Below are positions 54,397-64,000 of a stretch of 64,000 nucleotides of DNA, piece by piece. The stretch lies in contig JAJEKV010000024.1 in the NCBI GenBank assembly GCA_021234155.1, positions 14,794,913-14,858,912 of the forward strand, written 5' to 3'. Every line of letters starts with the position of its first letter. Positions within the stretch are counted from its first letter, which is position 1. Made by a program: the position numbers and the translations under genes. Below the pieces are notes generated by a model. That model worked only from the letters and a program-made list of their open reading frames with translations, was not told where the DNA came from and did no database searches. This stretch comes from Isoetes taiwanensis (taxonomy: Eukaryota; Streptophyta; Lycopodiopsida; Isoetales; Isoetaceae).

Positions 54397-56510
54397 AAAT
54401 CCATGCTGATCACCTCCCACTTAGCGTTTGGCACCGCTAATGGCTCCAATGCCCCTGGAATTCGAAGCTGCTCTGCCTTCGTCTGCTGACATAGCTGACA
54501 TTCCTTGATGTAGCGAGCTACCTGCTTCTTTATTCCTGGCCAATAATAGCTGCTGCGCACTTTGAAATATGTCTTCATGAATCCCGCATGGCAGCTATTG
54601 GACTGTTGTGCGTGTCGTGGAGGATCAATTTCCTTACACCTGATGATTCGGGTACGCACAACTTGTCGTTATGGTATAACAGGTTGTCTTCCTTCTTATA
54701 ATGCTTGAAGGCTTCCCGCTCCTTATCTGTTCTAGCCTCCCTAGAGAGGCTTGCCCATACTTCCCTGAAATCCACATCCGTTGGCAAGGACTCTTCAATC
54801 TTCTTACCAAAGTCACTGGAGAGCGTCGAAATTGCATTGCAATGCACTCTAGTTGTCAGGGGATGCCTTGAAAGCGCATCCGCTACCACATTGAGCTTCC
54901 CCGGCTTGTAGACTATATCGAAGTCATACTCTTCAAGGAACTCCATCCACCTTCTCTGCCTCAGGTTAAGGTGTGGTTGCGTGAATACATACTGGAGGCT
55001 CTGATGATCTGTATCCAATTGGAACTTCCTTCCCAAGAGATAGTGCCTCCAAATTCTTAATGCCCTGACAACCGCAAGCAATTCTTGATCATGCGTGGGG
55101 TAGGGCGTCTCGTCGTCGTTCATCTTCCTGGAATCATACACTACCACACGCTCTTCTTGCATGAGCACTGCACCTGTAGCTATCTTACTCGCATCTGTGG
55201 CTACAAGCTTGTCTTTCTCTGGGTCTGGCAGGGTCAAGACGGGGGCGGTCGTCAGAGCTTCCTTCAACAATTCAAACCCCGCTTGGGCTTTCTTGTGCCA
55301 ATGCTCTGCCCAATCTTTCACCTTCTCCGCCCTCGTCAAGTCTGTTAGCGGGGCCGCTATCTTAGCAAAGTTCTTCACGAACTTCCTGTAGTACCCTGCG
55401 AGGCCAAGGAAACTTCTGACCTCATGCACATTCTTCGGTGCCGGCCACTGAATCACTGCTTCGATCTTGGCGGGATCCGTCGAGATTCCTTCTGCTGAGA
55501 TCACATGGCCCAGGTATTCCACCTTCTCCGTTGCGAAGTGGCACTTCGACAACTTGGCATACAACTGGTGCCTTTTTAACTTCTCCAGCACTCTCCTTAA
55601 GTGTTGTACGTGCTCTTCAAGGGATCTGCTATACACCAAAATGTCATCAAAAAACACTATCACAAAGGTGTCTAAGAACTCCCTGAAGATGTCGTTCATG
55701 AGCCTCATGAACGTCGCAGGGGCGTTCGATAAGCCGAAAGGCATTACCATGAACTCATAATGCCCATACCGCGTTCTGAAGGCAGTTTTATGGATATCTT
55801 CTTCCTTTATCCGGATCTGATGGTAACCTGAACCTTAAGTCGATTTTGGAGAAGACCTTTGCCCCTTGGAGCTTATCCATCAAGTCATCTGATCTGGGGA
55901 GCGCATACTTGTTCTTGATTGTGTGCTTGTTCAACTGCCTATAGTCTATGCACATCCTCAAATTGCCATCTTTCGTCTTGACAAAAAGAATGGGCGCTCC
56001 AAATGGTGAGACACTAGGTCTAATGAAGCCTAGGTCGAGCAACTCCTGCAATTGCTTCTTTAGCTCCGTCAACTCTGCGTCCATTCATTACGTATGGAGC
56101 CTTGCTTGTCGGCCGTTCTGGTTCGAGTGCTATCTCACACTCGACTCCCGTAAGGAGGGAGGTGCTCGATCTAAATGCGGAAAGAGATCGTGGAATTCCG
56201 TGATCAACTTAGCTATTTGCCCGGCAACTTGCCGAGCACCTTGTCTTCTTTGCTTTCTTCTGACTCCGGCTCTTCAATCTCAAGCTTGAAGATGTATGCT
56301 ACTGCGCCGCTCTTGATGCACTTGAACAGCCATTTAGAAGACATACACTTCATGATGGGAACAACTTCTTTACCTGTGATCTCAATGATCTTCTTGCCGT
56401 CGAGGCGTTGGGAAGGTCACCTTCCGCTTTCCACAATCAATGATGGCCCCCTGCTGGTCGAGATACTCCATTCCTATGATCAAGTCATACTTGCCAATGC
56501 CCATTACTTA
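54390..56510 (-). pseudogene. Reverse transcriptase-RNase H-integrase start (chromovirus)
   Basis: RT motifs [29 protein letters not shown] and KIDL; a short disrupted segment near 55750-55800; then [12 protein letters not shown], the active-site box FFDDILVYS and [15 protein letters not shown]. RNase H follows with [23 protein letters not shown] and VADALSRHP. Integrase zinc segment CQLCQQTK and MDFI end at the junction. The motif set is chromovirus-like. Frame breaks lie near 55790 and 54600, and there are stops around 56090-56400. Confidence 0.88.
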
Positions 56511-58137
56511 CGCCCCCATCGGATATTAATCCACGGCAAGTCGATGTCGAAGTTAATTCTCTTGCTGGCATGCGCCTTCTTTGCTCCACTTGCTGGGACA
56601 ACGGGCCTCGGCCCGACCAGCGGTTTCAACTTCAACATCTCAACCATTCTGGGGGATGCAAAGTTATGGCTACTTCCCGAGTCTATCAGGACTATGAAGG
56701 ACTTTGCCTTGGCCTTCCCTACTGTGGAAATTACCTTATACTGGCTCTCTGCTTGTTCTGTATCTCTTGCGGCAAAGATATGACACTCACCCTGGATGTA
56801 GTCGTGGGCTGCTTTGCCGTTATCAGACAGAGTGTCCCAATCTCCCAACTCCGCTAGCGCTGCACTCATGACGTAGGGGCAGTTCGCTGTCCTGTGGCCT
56901 GGCTGGAAGCACCTGAAGCAAATCTGCTTTTCTATGCACTCCTGCCTCTTTTCCTTGGGCATCGCCTGCAAAAAGGATCGCACTGCTTTGGAGTAGTTTG
57001 ACCCCTCCTGCTTGTCCTTGAAGAACACCTGCTTCTTCTCCTGCTGCTTCCCCTGATTGCCACCATATGGGGTTCTAGCTGGACCTGGGCTAGCTGCTCT
57101 AGGGCTATAAGTCCCTGTTGCTTTACCTTTATCCTGGTAATACTGCTGCCTCTGCCCGCTATTCTGAGGTCCCGTCCCTTGCAAGCTTATTGCCTTGGAC
57201 TCTGCTTCTGATACTGTCTTAGGGTTTATTGCCCTTACAAGCTTGCGGATCTCCTCATTCAGCCCCTCAATGTAGCTCTCCACTGCGTGCTTTTCACCCA
57301 ACTTTGGCACATAAAGCCTTAGCCTCATGAATTCCTCTGTATATTTCTGGACTGATTTGTTTCCCTGTTGCAACCTGTAGAACTGCTGCATCATGCTGGA
57401 CTTGTGCTCTCTCGGGACATAGTGGCGCTTAAAAGCTTTAGCGAACTTTCTGAACCTGCAAGCATCCCTGCTTAAGCCATGAGCCTTGGCGTAACCCTTC
57501 CACCAAATGCGTGCTGCTCCCTTCAGGTTGGCTGTTGCCACCCTGCCTTTATCCTTGTCCTTCATACCATAAGCATTGCCATATTCACTCATCTCATCGA
57601 GCCAAGCCTCTGCCTCCATGCCTGACCTGTTCTCGCATGAGAATTGCTCGAGCTTCCTGGCCTTCCAAACATTTCCCAATGCAGAGTCTACCTTCTTCTG
57701 GTAGTCAGAGGCTCTTGTGTCCCTTTGTCGTCCATTTGTGGTTCCCTCTGCCTTCCATCTGTGGTGTCCCTCTGCCTTCCATCTCTAGGGTCCTGGGCCT
57801 GCTCTTCCTCGGAGTCGGAGTCCGAATCTGAGCTTGAGTCGGAGGATTCCGAGCTGGAGGACCTCCTTCTCTTGCTCCTCCTCTTGTCCTTTCCTGTTTT
57901 CCGAGCTGATGCTTGTGGCAACTGAGCGTTGCCCTCCAAACCCACTCCTGCTTGTGCGGCCAGGAGAGCCATTATCTGTTCAAGGTCCATCATCATCTGT
58001 GATATTTCCTCTTCTGGAGTCATGGGTCCAAATTCTTCATACAGGCTCCTTGCCGGGGGTGGCCTGGGCGGAGTCTGTTCTTCCATATGGTCTCGGCGTT
58101 GTCGTTCCCCTGAGCCTAGGCCTCTAGCTGCATACAC
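56504..58137 (-). pseudogene. Gag-protease of chromovirus
   Basis: First part from 58137 (MYAARGLGSGER) has a methionine-rich helix and a Ser/Asp/Arg-rich stretch; a frameshift near 57680 leads to the gag core (AEAWLDEMSEYGN, ARIWWKGYAKAHG). Then come a Gly/Gln-rich linker, the zinc knuckle CFRCFQPGHRTANC (about residue 260 of the second part) and the protease motif VLIDSGSSHNFAS (about residue 330). Element RNA packaging and maturation. Confidence 0.88.
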
Positions 58138-58304
58138 AAGTTGGTCATGACTATACAGTTAGTTTCATTCATTCTCTTGCATTATATGTGTTGTTGGTAT
58201 AGTTGCGGGACAAATTACATCAACAGAACATTTAAAGTGCAAAAGAAATTATATTTATATTATATAATATCTTAATACAAAAACCCTCGAGATCAAGAGT
58301 CTAA
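58138..58304. other. AT-rich spacer between extra ORF and gag
   Basis: Very AT-rich and without ORFs. It may serve as 3' untranslated region for the 508-codon ORF on the minus strand. Confidence 0.5.
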
Positions 58305-59830
58305 CTATTCTTGAAATCGCCGGTAAGATGGGTTGTCCTCAAGGAACTTCTTGACTTGGGCCATTCCTACCGAGCGTCCCAAGTTCCTCAGGACATTGGT
58401 TGATGACCCGCCCTGCAAGGCTGTCACCAATTCTTCTACCCTGCAGTCGGAGGTGTACGTCGCGGTCACTGTCAATCTTCCCTGCCGTCGGTAGGCCACG
58501 GCGAAGTCGAAGAGGTCGAGTGCCATCGCTCTCTTGACTAAGACAGCATAGTCGACGTTTGCAGCTATTCGAGCATGCCTGCCAAAGCCTGAGAGTGCAA
58601 TGAGCATGAACACTCCTTCTTCACCACGGGGACTGAATTTGCGGTGTACTACCGCTATTCTCCCATCCAGCAGCAGGGGAAGGTAGTACCTCAGCGACCT
58701 GTCGTTGTGTGTCGCAGATGATTCCCCACTTGCTTGGCCTCCAGCTCTATGCCGTCCGGCGTATTCGTCGATCTCTACCTCAGCCAGTTCTGGTAGTCTG
58801 CAATTGTCGAGTCGACTCGCCTGATGTCGATTCCTGCTCCTCTTGCGCGAGGTGGTGTCGACGGGCTCGGCATCAAGATGCTTGTGGTCTTGCCTCTGAT
58901 CCCCATCCGTTCTTGAATGGCGAGGAACTCTTCTTCAGATGGCAATTCTCGGGCCTCCATAACCTGTCTTATGTTGCTGTAGGCCTGGATGTCGGAAGTT
59001 GACTCCCCTGTATAGGTGTCGGCTTCTCGCACTTGGAGCGGGAAGTCTGAGACTCCCCGGACGATGAAGTCGTCCAAATCTGGTTGCTGTCGTAGTTGGT
59101 GCAGCAACTCATCAAGTTGGAGCTCCCTCTCTCTGCATTCGGGAAGATTCTGGATGTCGCTGAGGAGCAGATACTCCTCACCGTCGATGATGATGGGGGC
59201 TAGGCTTGTGATGCCTAGCCCAAGTGGGGGAGCGACTCTGAGGGTCTGCCGGCTCCGCTCGTAGTTGGCTAGCTCCTCCTCTTCTTGCCGTCGTTCTTCC
59301 TCTGGGTCGAGCTCCGTGTACTCTTCCTCGTCCGATTCATGTTCTTCCGCTCTTCCTTCCTGCTCTTGCTGGTACTGCAAAAGCATCTGCTCTGCTGCTG
59401 AGGCTGCTATGGGGTCCACCTCCATGGGAGGAATAGAGGTTCCCCCCATTGGGTTCTCAGCGCGATGGGAAAGGAAAATGGCTAATGCGGCGGTGTAGGA
59501 GAAATACTTAGTCCTGTCAACTGTCAGGACCATGTAATCTGGCAGCCTCTGTGCCTTGTTGGTCAAGTATTTGGCGATGTTCGGAACATCGCCCAGGGCT
59601 GCTTGAAGGGATGGGCGGGGAACAAAATAGCCTATGCAAGGTGGTAGTTGCACTAGGGAGGGTCCTACCCTAGCTTGGAACTCTGCTAAAACTTGCCTAT
59701 ATGCCGGGGTTGCGTGCAGGGTGGCTTGGACATCTATTTCTTTCCTGAAGACTCGGAAGATGTCGTTGACATCAGCCTCGGCAGCATGGGCACTGGCGCC
59801 GTACCATCGCCTGAAATCAGCAGTGGCCAT
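58305..59830 (-). CDS. Unrecognised ~508-aa extra protein of chromovirus (one frameshift)
   Basis: From MATADFRRWYG at 59830, open for 351 codons to a stop at 58775. A single frame change near 58795 extends it to NPSYRRFQE at 58305. Regions: an alpha-rich N-terminal domain (residues 1-130), a strongly acidic Glu-rich stretch (about 145-200), a Leu-rich middle (LQLDELLHQLRQQPD) and a C-terminal domain (VFMLIALSGFGRHARI, VEELVTALQGG). There is no zinc finger, protease, signal peptide or membrane span. It sits between the histone-like ORF and gag on the same strand, with its own TATA box and dyads. The acidic stretch might suit a histone-binding role, but that is only a guess. No family recognised. 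Confidence 0.6.
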
Positions 59831-59942
59831 TGATCTAGCGAAGAAGAGACTAGCAAACAGATGCAGAAGTGCCTCAGGGAGCTGGAAGATCGCCTAAACA
59901 GTCAAGAGCAAACTTGTGGGGTGCTAAGTGAGAAATGGGGGC

Positions 59943-59952
59943 CTATTTATAG
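59943..59952 (-). promoter_or_regulatory. TATA box of 508-aa ORF
   Basis: CTATAAATAG on the minus strand, 113 bases upstream of the ATG at 59830. The identical decamer precedes the histone-like ORF. Confidence 0.7.
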
Positions 59953-60143
59953 AAAAGTGAGAAACCCTAATTTTTGGATGACCTAGAAATTTACTGGGGT
60001 TGGGCAATTCTGACCTATTAGGAGGTGCAATTGAGAATTTGAAGACTACTTTTAGGGTTTGAGCATGCTAAGATCAACTAATGAACCTATTGCAACAAAC
60101 TGGAGATCATTTGGATATGGCATGGTGAAGAAAATGCTGAGAG

Positions 60144-60210
60144 GTCTCACACGTTGCGCCCAGACCGATAATGAAAAGTTCATTTTCTGCCCTGGCGCGA
60201 CGTGTGAGAC
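60144..60210. promoter_or_regulatory. 67-bp dyad, proximal, 508-aa ORF
   Basis: GTCTCACACGTTGCGCC pairs with GGCGCGACGTGTGAGAC, one mismatch. The loop holds a second small palindrome, AATGAAAAGTTCATT. Confidence 0.8.
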
Positions 60211-60251
60211 ATGGGCTCTAAATGTCAATTTGGGGCCATTTTTGGGCCATG

Positions 60252-60318
60252 GTCTCACACGTTGCGCCCAGCCCGAAAATGAAAAGTTCATTTTCTGTCC
60301 TGGCGCGACGTGTGAGAC
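60252..60318. promoter_or_regulatory. 67-bp dyad, distal, 508-aa ORF
   Basis: Same arms and inner palindrome as 60144-60210, 108 bases away. Confidence 0.8.
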
Positions 60319-60464
60319 ATCGTCTCAATTTTGCTCAAAAAGTCCAATTTAACCAAAACAAAAGCCGGAATTCAATATCTTAACCTAATTAAGCAAGATT
60401 AAACATATTATTTACCCAAGATTTCTTTATATTAACAAAAAATTTTCTATTATTTACAAAATGT
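60319..60464. other. AT-rich 3' flank of histone-like ORF
   Basis: No ORF. Likely 3' untranslated sequence on the minus strand, followed by the dyads of the next unit. Confidence 0.45.
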
Positions 60465-61730
60465 TTAAGGGCGCTCTCCCTTGATGTGACTAGCAAGGTG
60501 CATGTCTTGCCTCATAAGTGTGACCCTCTTGGCGCGTGAATGCGGCAGCCGCCGAATCTTGAAGTCTTTGCACTAGTTTTGCTCGCTTGCTTCTGCAGGG
60601 GCCAGCAACATCTCGTCGGTCACTCTCATGTCTGTGTTATACTCCTGGACGACCTCTCGGACCAGGCGGGCGAACGGTGCTCGGGGGATCAAGAATCCGT
60701 AACTTCGCTGGAAGTGCCGGGTCTCCTTGAGGGCTCTCCTCTCCGTCTCCTTCCTGCCGGTCCGCTTCTTTCCTGGTGCTCTGGGAGGCTTGGGCTTCGG
60801 TGGTGGCGGCTTCAAAGTCTGTTTGGGGGGCACTCCACCTTCGATGGCCCTCACTCTGTGCTCCTGGTAATACGTGTTATATGCCTCCCACTTCACCATG
60901 AAGGCGTTGTGTTCCCTCAGCTTCTTTTGATAGACCTTGACGGGGTCTATCACATACGCCTCCCGTTGTGGCCGCGGTGCTTTAACCCTGTCCCACGTCG
61001 GGTAAGGTGGGGGCTTCGCGCCTGCCCGGGCTGCTCCTGCTCGGGTGCCACCTGCTCTTCTCCACAACCGGGGGTTTTGAAGAGCTTGCCCCCTCAGTGT
61101 TGGGGACATAATCTTCGTCGGAGTCGTCGGTGGAGGACGGGGTCTGGTCGGCTGGCGGCTCGTTAATGACTAAACCCTTTACCCGCTTAACCTGCACGAC
61201 TCTTCTTTTGCCCACCTTCTTGCCCTTCGCGTTCGCCTTCTTCTTCTTTGGCTCCGCGGCTGTGTTGGGCTCCTCCTGTTTTCTCTTTCTCTTCCTTTCT
61301 CGGCGGCGCTCTTTGGCTTCGTACTTCTTGATAAACGCCGCGAGGTTTTCTTCTTCAGCTGGGTCAAGCCTCGGCTGCCGCTGTTCCTCTCTCTCCTCAG
61401 CCTCCTTCAGACGAGCCCAAGCTTCAAGTTGCTCCTCGATGGTTGGCTGTCTCTGCTGTTCACGTTCCTCGGCCACCCGATCTTGTTCCTCTTTCCTCCT
61501 CCTTTCCTCATCGACTTCTTCGAGGATCTTTTGCATAATGTCTGGCTGCTCTTCGCCTAGGACCTCTGTTCCATCGCTTTGGTGTTCGTCCGAGTCTACC
61601 TCCTCACTCGATGAAGACTGGCCATGCCTGAAAAGGCGCTCCTGCAGTATCCTCTGTATCAGGGCAGGATCATGGGAGCTGAAGATTCGCCTGGGCGGGG
61701 CTTCCTGGCAGTCTGTTTGGTTCTCGCCAT
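60465..61730 (-). pseudogene. Histone H3-like protein encoded in chromovirus leader (~420 codons)
   Basis: The ATG at 61730 starts MARTKQTARK, the canonical H3 tail. A frame change between about 61660 and 61730 leads to a Ser/acidic stretch and a long Glu/Arg/Lys-rich coiled segment, with nuclear-localisation-like KRKRK and EPKKKK. A second frame change lies between 61109 and 60982, followed by a Pro/Lys-rich linker. The last 89 codons align without a gap to H3 from helix alpha-N to the C-terminus: ALKETRHFQ, LIP, PFARLVREV, TDMR, AKRVTLM, KGER, stop at 60465-60467. By hand I count about 40% identity. An in-frame TAG (60573-60575) falls in helix 2. RHFQ, LIP and VTLMR recall CENH3, but loop 1 has H3 length. 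No introns. It could be expressed only if the breaks are recent or allelic. Confidence 0.82.
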
Positions 61731-61830
61731 ATTCGACGGCTCGTCAATCCGATGTCGGCGCCGGAAAATCGCCTTAGCAGGGGGAGAGCGATTTTCTAAG
61801 GAAGGGACGCGGAAATTGGGGGGCCTAGGT

Positions 61831-61840
61831 CTATTTATAG
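61831..61840 (-). promoter_or_regulatory. TATA box of histone-like ORF
   Basis: CTATAAATAG on the minus strand, 101 bases upstream of the ATG at 61730. Confidence 0.72.
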
Positions 61841-61918
61841 GCGGGCAATTTTTAGGTCAAATTTCAAACTACCTTTTTGGGTCACCTAAAACATCTAAAA
61901 CGCCTAAATTTAAGCATG

Positions 61919-61985
61919 GTCTCACACGTTGCGCCCAGACCGATAATGAAAAGTTCATTTTCTGTCCTGACGCGACGTGCGAGAC
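61919..61985. promoter_or_regulatory. 67-bp dyad, proximal, histone-like ORF
   Basis: GTCTCACACGTTGCGCC pairs with CGCGACGTGCGAGAC; slightly more mismatched than the other copies. Same inner palindrome. Confidence 0.78.
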
Positions 61986-62126
61986 ATGGTGATGCTAAAT
62001 TTTATACTTTATAAGCATGTTTCTAGGAATATAATATGCCAATTCTAACTAATTCCTAGCTTAAAATTAGAATTATCAAGTTATTTTTCTAAAGTTCATG
62101 ACTTTTTAGTGTGTTTCAAGCTGAAT

Positions 62127-62193
62127 GTCTCACACGTTGCGCCCAGCCCGAAAATGAGATTCTCATTATCTGTCGTGGCGCGACGTGTGAGAC
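62127..62193. promoter_or_regulatory. 67-bp dyad, distal, histone-like ORF
   Basis: GTCTCACACGTTGCGCC pairs with GGCGCGACGTGTGAGAC. The inner palindrome is changed to AATGAGATTCTCATT, with the pairing kept (compensating changes). Confidence 0.8.
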
Positions 62194-62390
62194 CATCCTA
62201 CTTTTTGAAGTTTTGGCTCACTGATTTTAATCTTTTTATGTTCTTATTCACTCTAACTGTTACTAGCTTAGCATATACTACAAAAATGAGAAAAGAAAAA
62301 ATTTTCCCATTTTCCGAGGTTTAAGGATCCTATCAAGTTAGCACTACTGGGAGCATGGTCAGTGCTTTGCTCTTGGTCCCCAAGAACATT

Positions 62391-62402
62391 GCTCTGATAC
62401 CA
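62391..62402 (-). promoter_or_regulatory. Primer binding site (initiator tRNA-Met)
   Basis: On the minus strand TGGTATCAGAGC, a perfect match to the common plant site, one base after the LTR end CGTCACA. Confidence 0.93.
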
Positions 62403-62403
62403 C

Positions 62404-63962
62404 TGTGACGTCCCCTACTCGTATACGGTGCACTCACCATATACAAACAGGAGTTCATCCCCCATACCAGCTCTATACTGATACAGGGCCCTCCACATAT
62501 CACTGTGACCGTACTGGGCCCCCAGTGGGAAGAGTGAAGGGGTCATTTTACCCCATCTCCCTCAGGGCCTACCTAGCTGCGGAAGCGTAAACATACATGT
62601 CAGTATACAACATAATCACAAATCCACCTCGAAGGGTGGTGCATCAACATCTGCATAGACAATGATCAGCATCATACATAGGGGTTCCTACCCTAGGCTC
62701 AAACTCGAAGGGGTGACTGACGGTTTGGGTCCCCAGAGTTCATTGCAGACAGAATTCATGGATTTGGCTGGCATAAGAATATGGCACAGGGTTGTCCACT
62801 CCATCCGCCCCTCCTTTGCACACCTTGCAGAGTAGGCTGAAAAGTGTTGGGACCTAACTGTAGCCCGCCGGATGTATAGCCAAAGGGGCTATTCCTGGGT
62901 TGCATCTCCCTAGTTCCGATGGGGCAGGTATGGATCGCTCCCTCCAGAGATCTACATGCTGACTCAAGGTGACTAGAGGGCCACTGCCCTTATTCGACTT
63001 AACCCACTGGAGAGTGACGCATCACTCCACGGGTGTCAAGCCCATGCCTTGCCCACACGCAGTGGCAAGCCATTAGACCTAGTCCACAATGATCCCCGGC
63101 AGACTTTACACACCAGAGGGATCGTTCAAGAGTCAGAACACGAACCTCTTTATAAGCCAATCTGGACCCTTCACCCACAACCAGGTGTGGCTCTTGTGCA
63201 CAGGCCGAATCTACAGTGTGCTAGAGAGGCTAACTAGGAGCATCAACTACTAGGCTTGGGGTCTCTACCCCCCTTCCCAATACAAGGAGTTCACAGATAT
63301 ACATCATCCATATACATCACAGAAGAACTAAAGAACTAGATCTAATCTATATCATAGAGTTAGGTTCTTTAGTTAGAGTCTGGTATCTAGAGATCTAGAT
63401 GGCTGCTATGGGCAATTTAATAGGCTAAACCTACTGATTCAATGACTGAAAGACGGTTTAAGCTATTAAATTGACTAAATACCTGATCTCCTGACCAGAG
63501 TTCGACCATCCTGCTGAACTACTCGAATCAAGGAAAACTAATGGTGCAATTCGCTCAGACAGAGTCTGGGAGGCGGTTTTGCCTCCTGGGACAACCAAAA
63601 CAGAGCTTTGGAACCCTATGGACGAAAATGGCAAGTTAGGGTTTCCTCCTACCTAAATAGACAAGGGGTTAGGGCTAGGGTTTCCAATTATCCCTTTAAG
63701 CATGTGGGATAATTGGGAATGGCCCACTTGCCTTTAATGGCTAGGTGGCATAAATGCATCTACATGGAAAGGTGTGCACCTTAATAAATGTGCACATTGG
63801 TAAATTTGCACATTAATAACAAATGCACATACCTTGTAAGTTGCCCCCTGGGGCTACTAACCTGGCTACACGTCGGCGTATACGTCAGTCGGGGTGGCGT
63901 GTACGCGTGACGAGGTAGTACAATATACGTCCTGGGACCGTATACTGTGCTGGAACGTCACA
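62404..63962 (-). repeat. 5' LTR of chromovirus
   Basis: 1559 bp; begins TGTGACGTTCC at 63962 and ends GACGTCACA at 62404, so the ends are short inverted repeats TGTGACGT/ACGTCACA. Related to the LTR at 33607-35218. No ORF of note. The right flank (63963-64000) is too short to judge. Confidence 0.88.
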
Positions 63963-64000
63963 AGTTTAACGAATACGTCAGTTTTGGGTGCATATTCACA

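Larger units (their letters stand above)
54397..63962 (-). mobile_element. Chromovirus-type Ty3/gypsy element carrying two extra genes
   Basis: Minus strand: LTR 62404-63962, primer site 62391-62402, histone H3-like ORF, 508-codon ORF, gag-protease, RT-RNase H and the start of integrase. It ends abruptly at about 54397 against element 2, so the rest of integrase and the 3' LTR are lost. The leader between primer site and gag is 4.2 kb, far longer than usual, and is filled by the two extra transcription units, each with its own promoter elements. Confidence 0.85.

Noticed and set aside
60465-61730. A normal host H3 or CENH3 gene
   Set aside because: It lies between primer binding site and gag on the same strand as the element, has no introns, has frame breaks and a stop, and carries a long linker. 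A related relic occupies the same place in another element. A one-off host retrocopy is less likely but not excluded.
61130-61777. 215-codon plus-strand ORF rich in Ser, Phe and Cys
   Set aside because: It is the antisense shadow of the Glu/Arg/Lys-rich segment of the histone-like ORF; composition follows from the opposite strand.

Overview
The window is nuclear DNA from a land plant with a repeat-rich genome. The evidence is an eight-exon polygalacturonase gene with GT-AG introns, OTA-type (Tat/Athila-like) and chromovirus-type Ty3/gypsy elements, Ty1/copia remnants, LINEs, a tRNA-derived SINE and several inverted-repeat elements. A fern, gymnosperm or other large-genome vascular plant would fit, but the sequence alone does not name the species.

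Layout. 1-14987: right part of a terminal-inverted-repeat (TIR) element carrying an unrecognised 281-codon ORF. It is split by a 13.1 kb OTA gypsy element on the minus strand (1551-14638, 5-bp target duplication), which is itself split by a 5'-truncated LINE (about 5697-7775). 14988-21280: intergenic, AT-rich, with a few hairpins. 21642-24060: polygalacturonase, the only clear host gene. 24361-27551: a TIR-bounded element with a three-exon Crypton-like tyrosine recombinase gene on the minus strand. 27553-33606: small hairpins, a LINE tail with a 13-bp target duplication, a SINE, a MITE-like unit and a gypsy fragment. 33607-36540: LTR, primer binding site and decayed leader of a chromovirus. 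36541-45065: tandem repeats and copia remnants, with a second copy of the TIR element inside copia (39827-43741). 45066-54396: a second OTA gypsy element on the plus strand. 54397-63962: a chromovirus on the minus strand, joined head-on to the OTA element, both lacking their 3' ends.

The most interesting content is in the last chromovirus. Between its primer binding site and gag lie two extra transcription units. One (61730-60465) starts MARTKQTARK like histone H3 and ends in an H3 histone fold that aligns without gaps to the H3 C-terminus, with a long charged linker between. The other (59830-58305) encodes about 508 codons of unknown function. Each has a CTATAAATAG box about 100 bases upstream of its ATG and a pair of 67-bp dyads further upstream. 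A second, older member of the same LTR family (33607-36540) holds a decayed version of the histone-like ORF in the same place, so this looks like a trait of the family. Dyads of nearly the same size and with a similar core (TCACAC-N3-GCG) also occur in the unrelated TIR element at both of its copies.

The two OTA elements share a short cysteine-rich antisense ORF with its own CCAAT/TATA promoter, a coiled-coil ORF downstream of integrase, and an LTR-encoded basic tail. Nearly all element ORFs carry frameshifts or stops. Several of the stops look like C-to-T changes.
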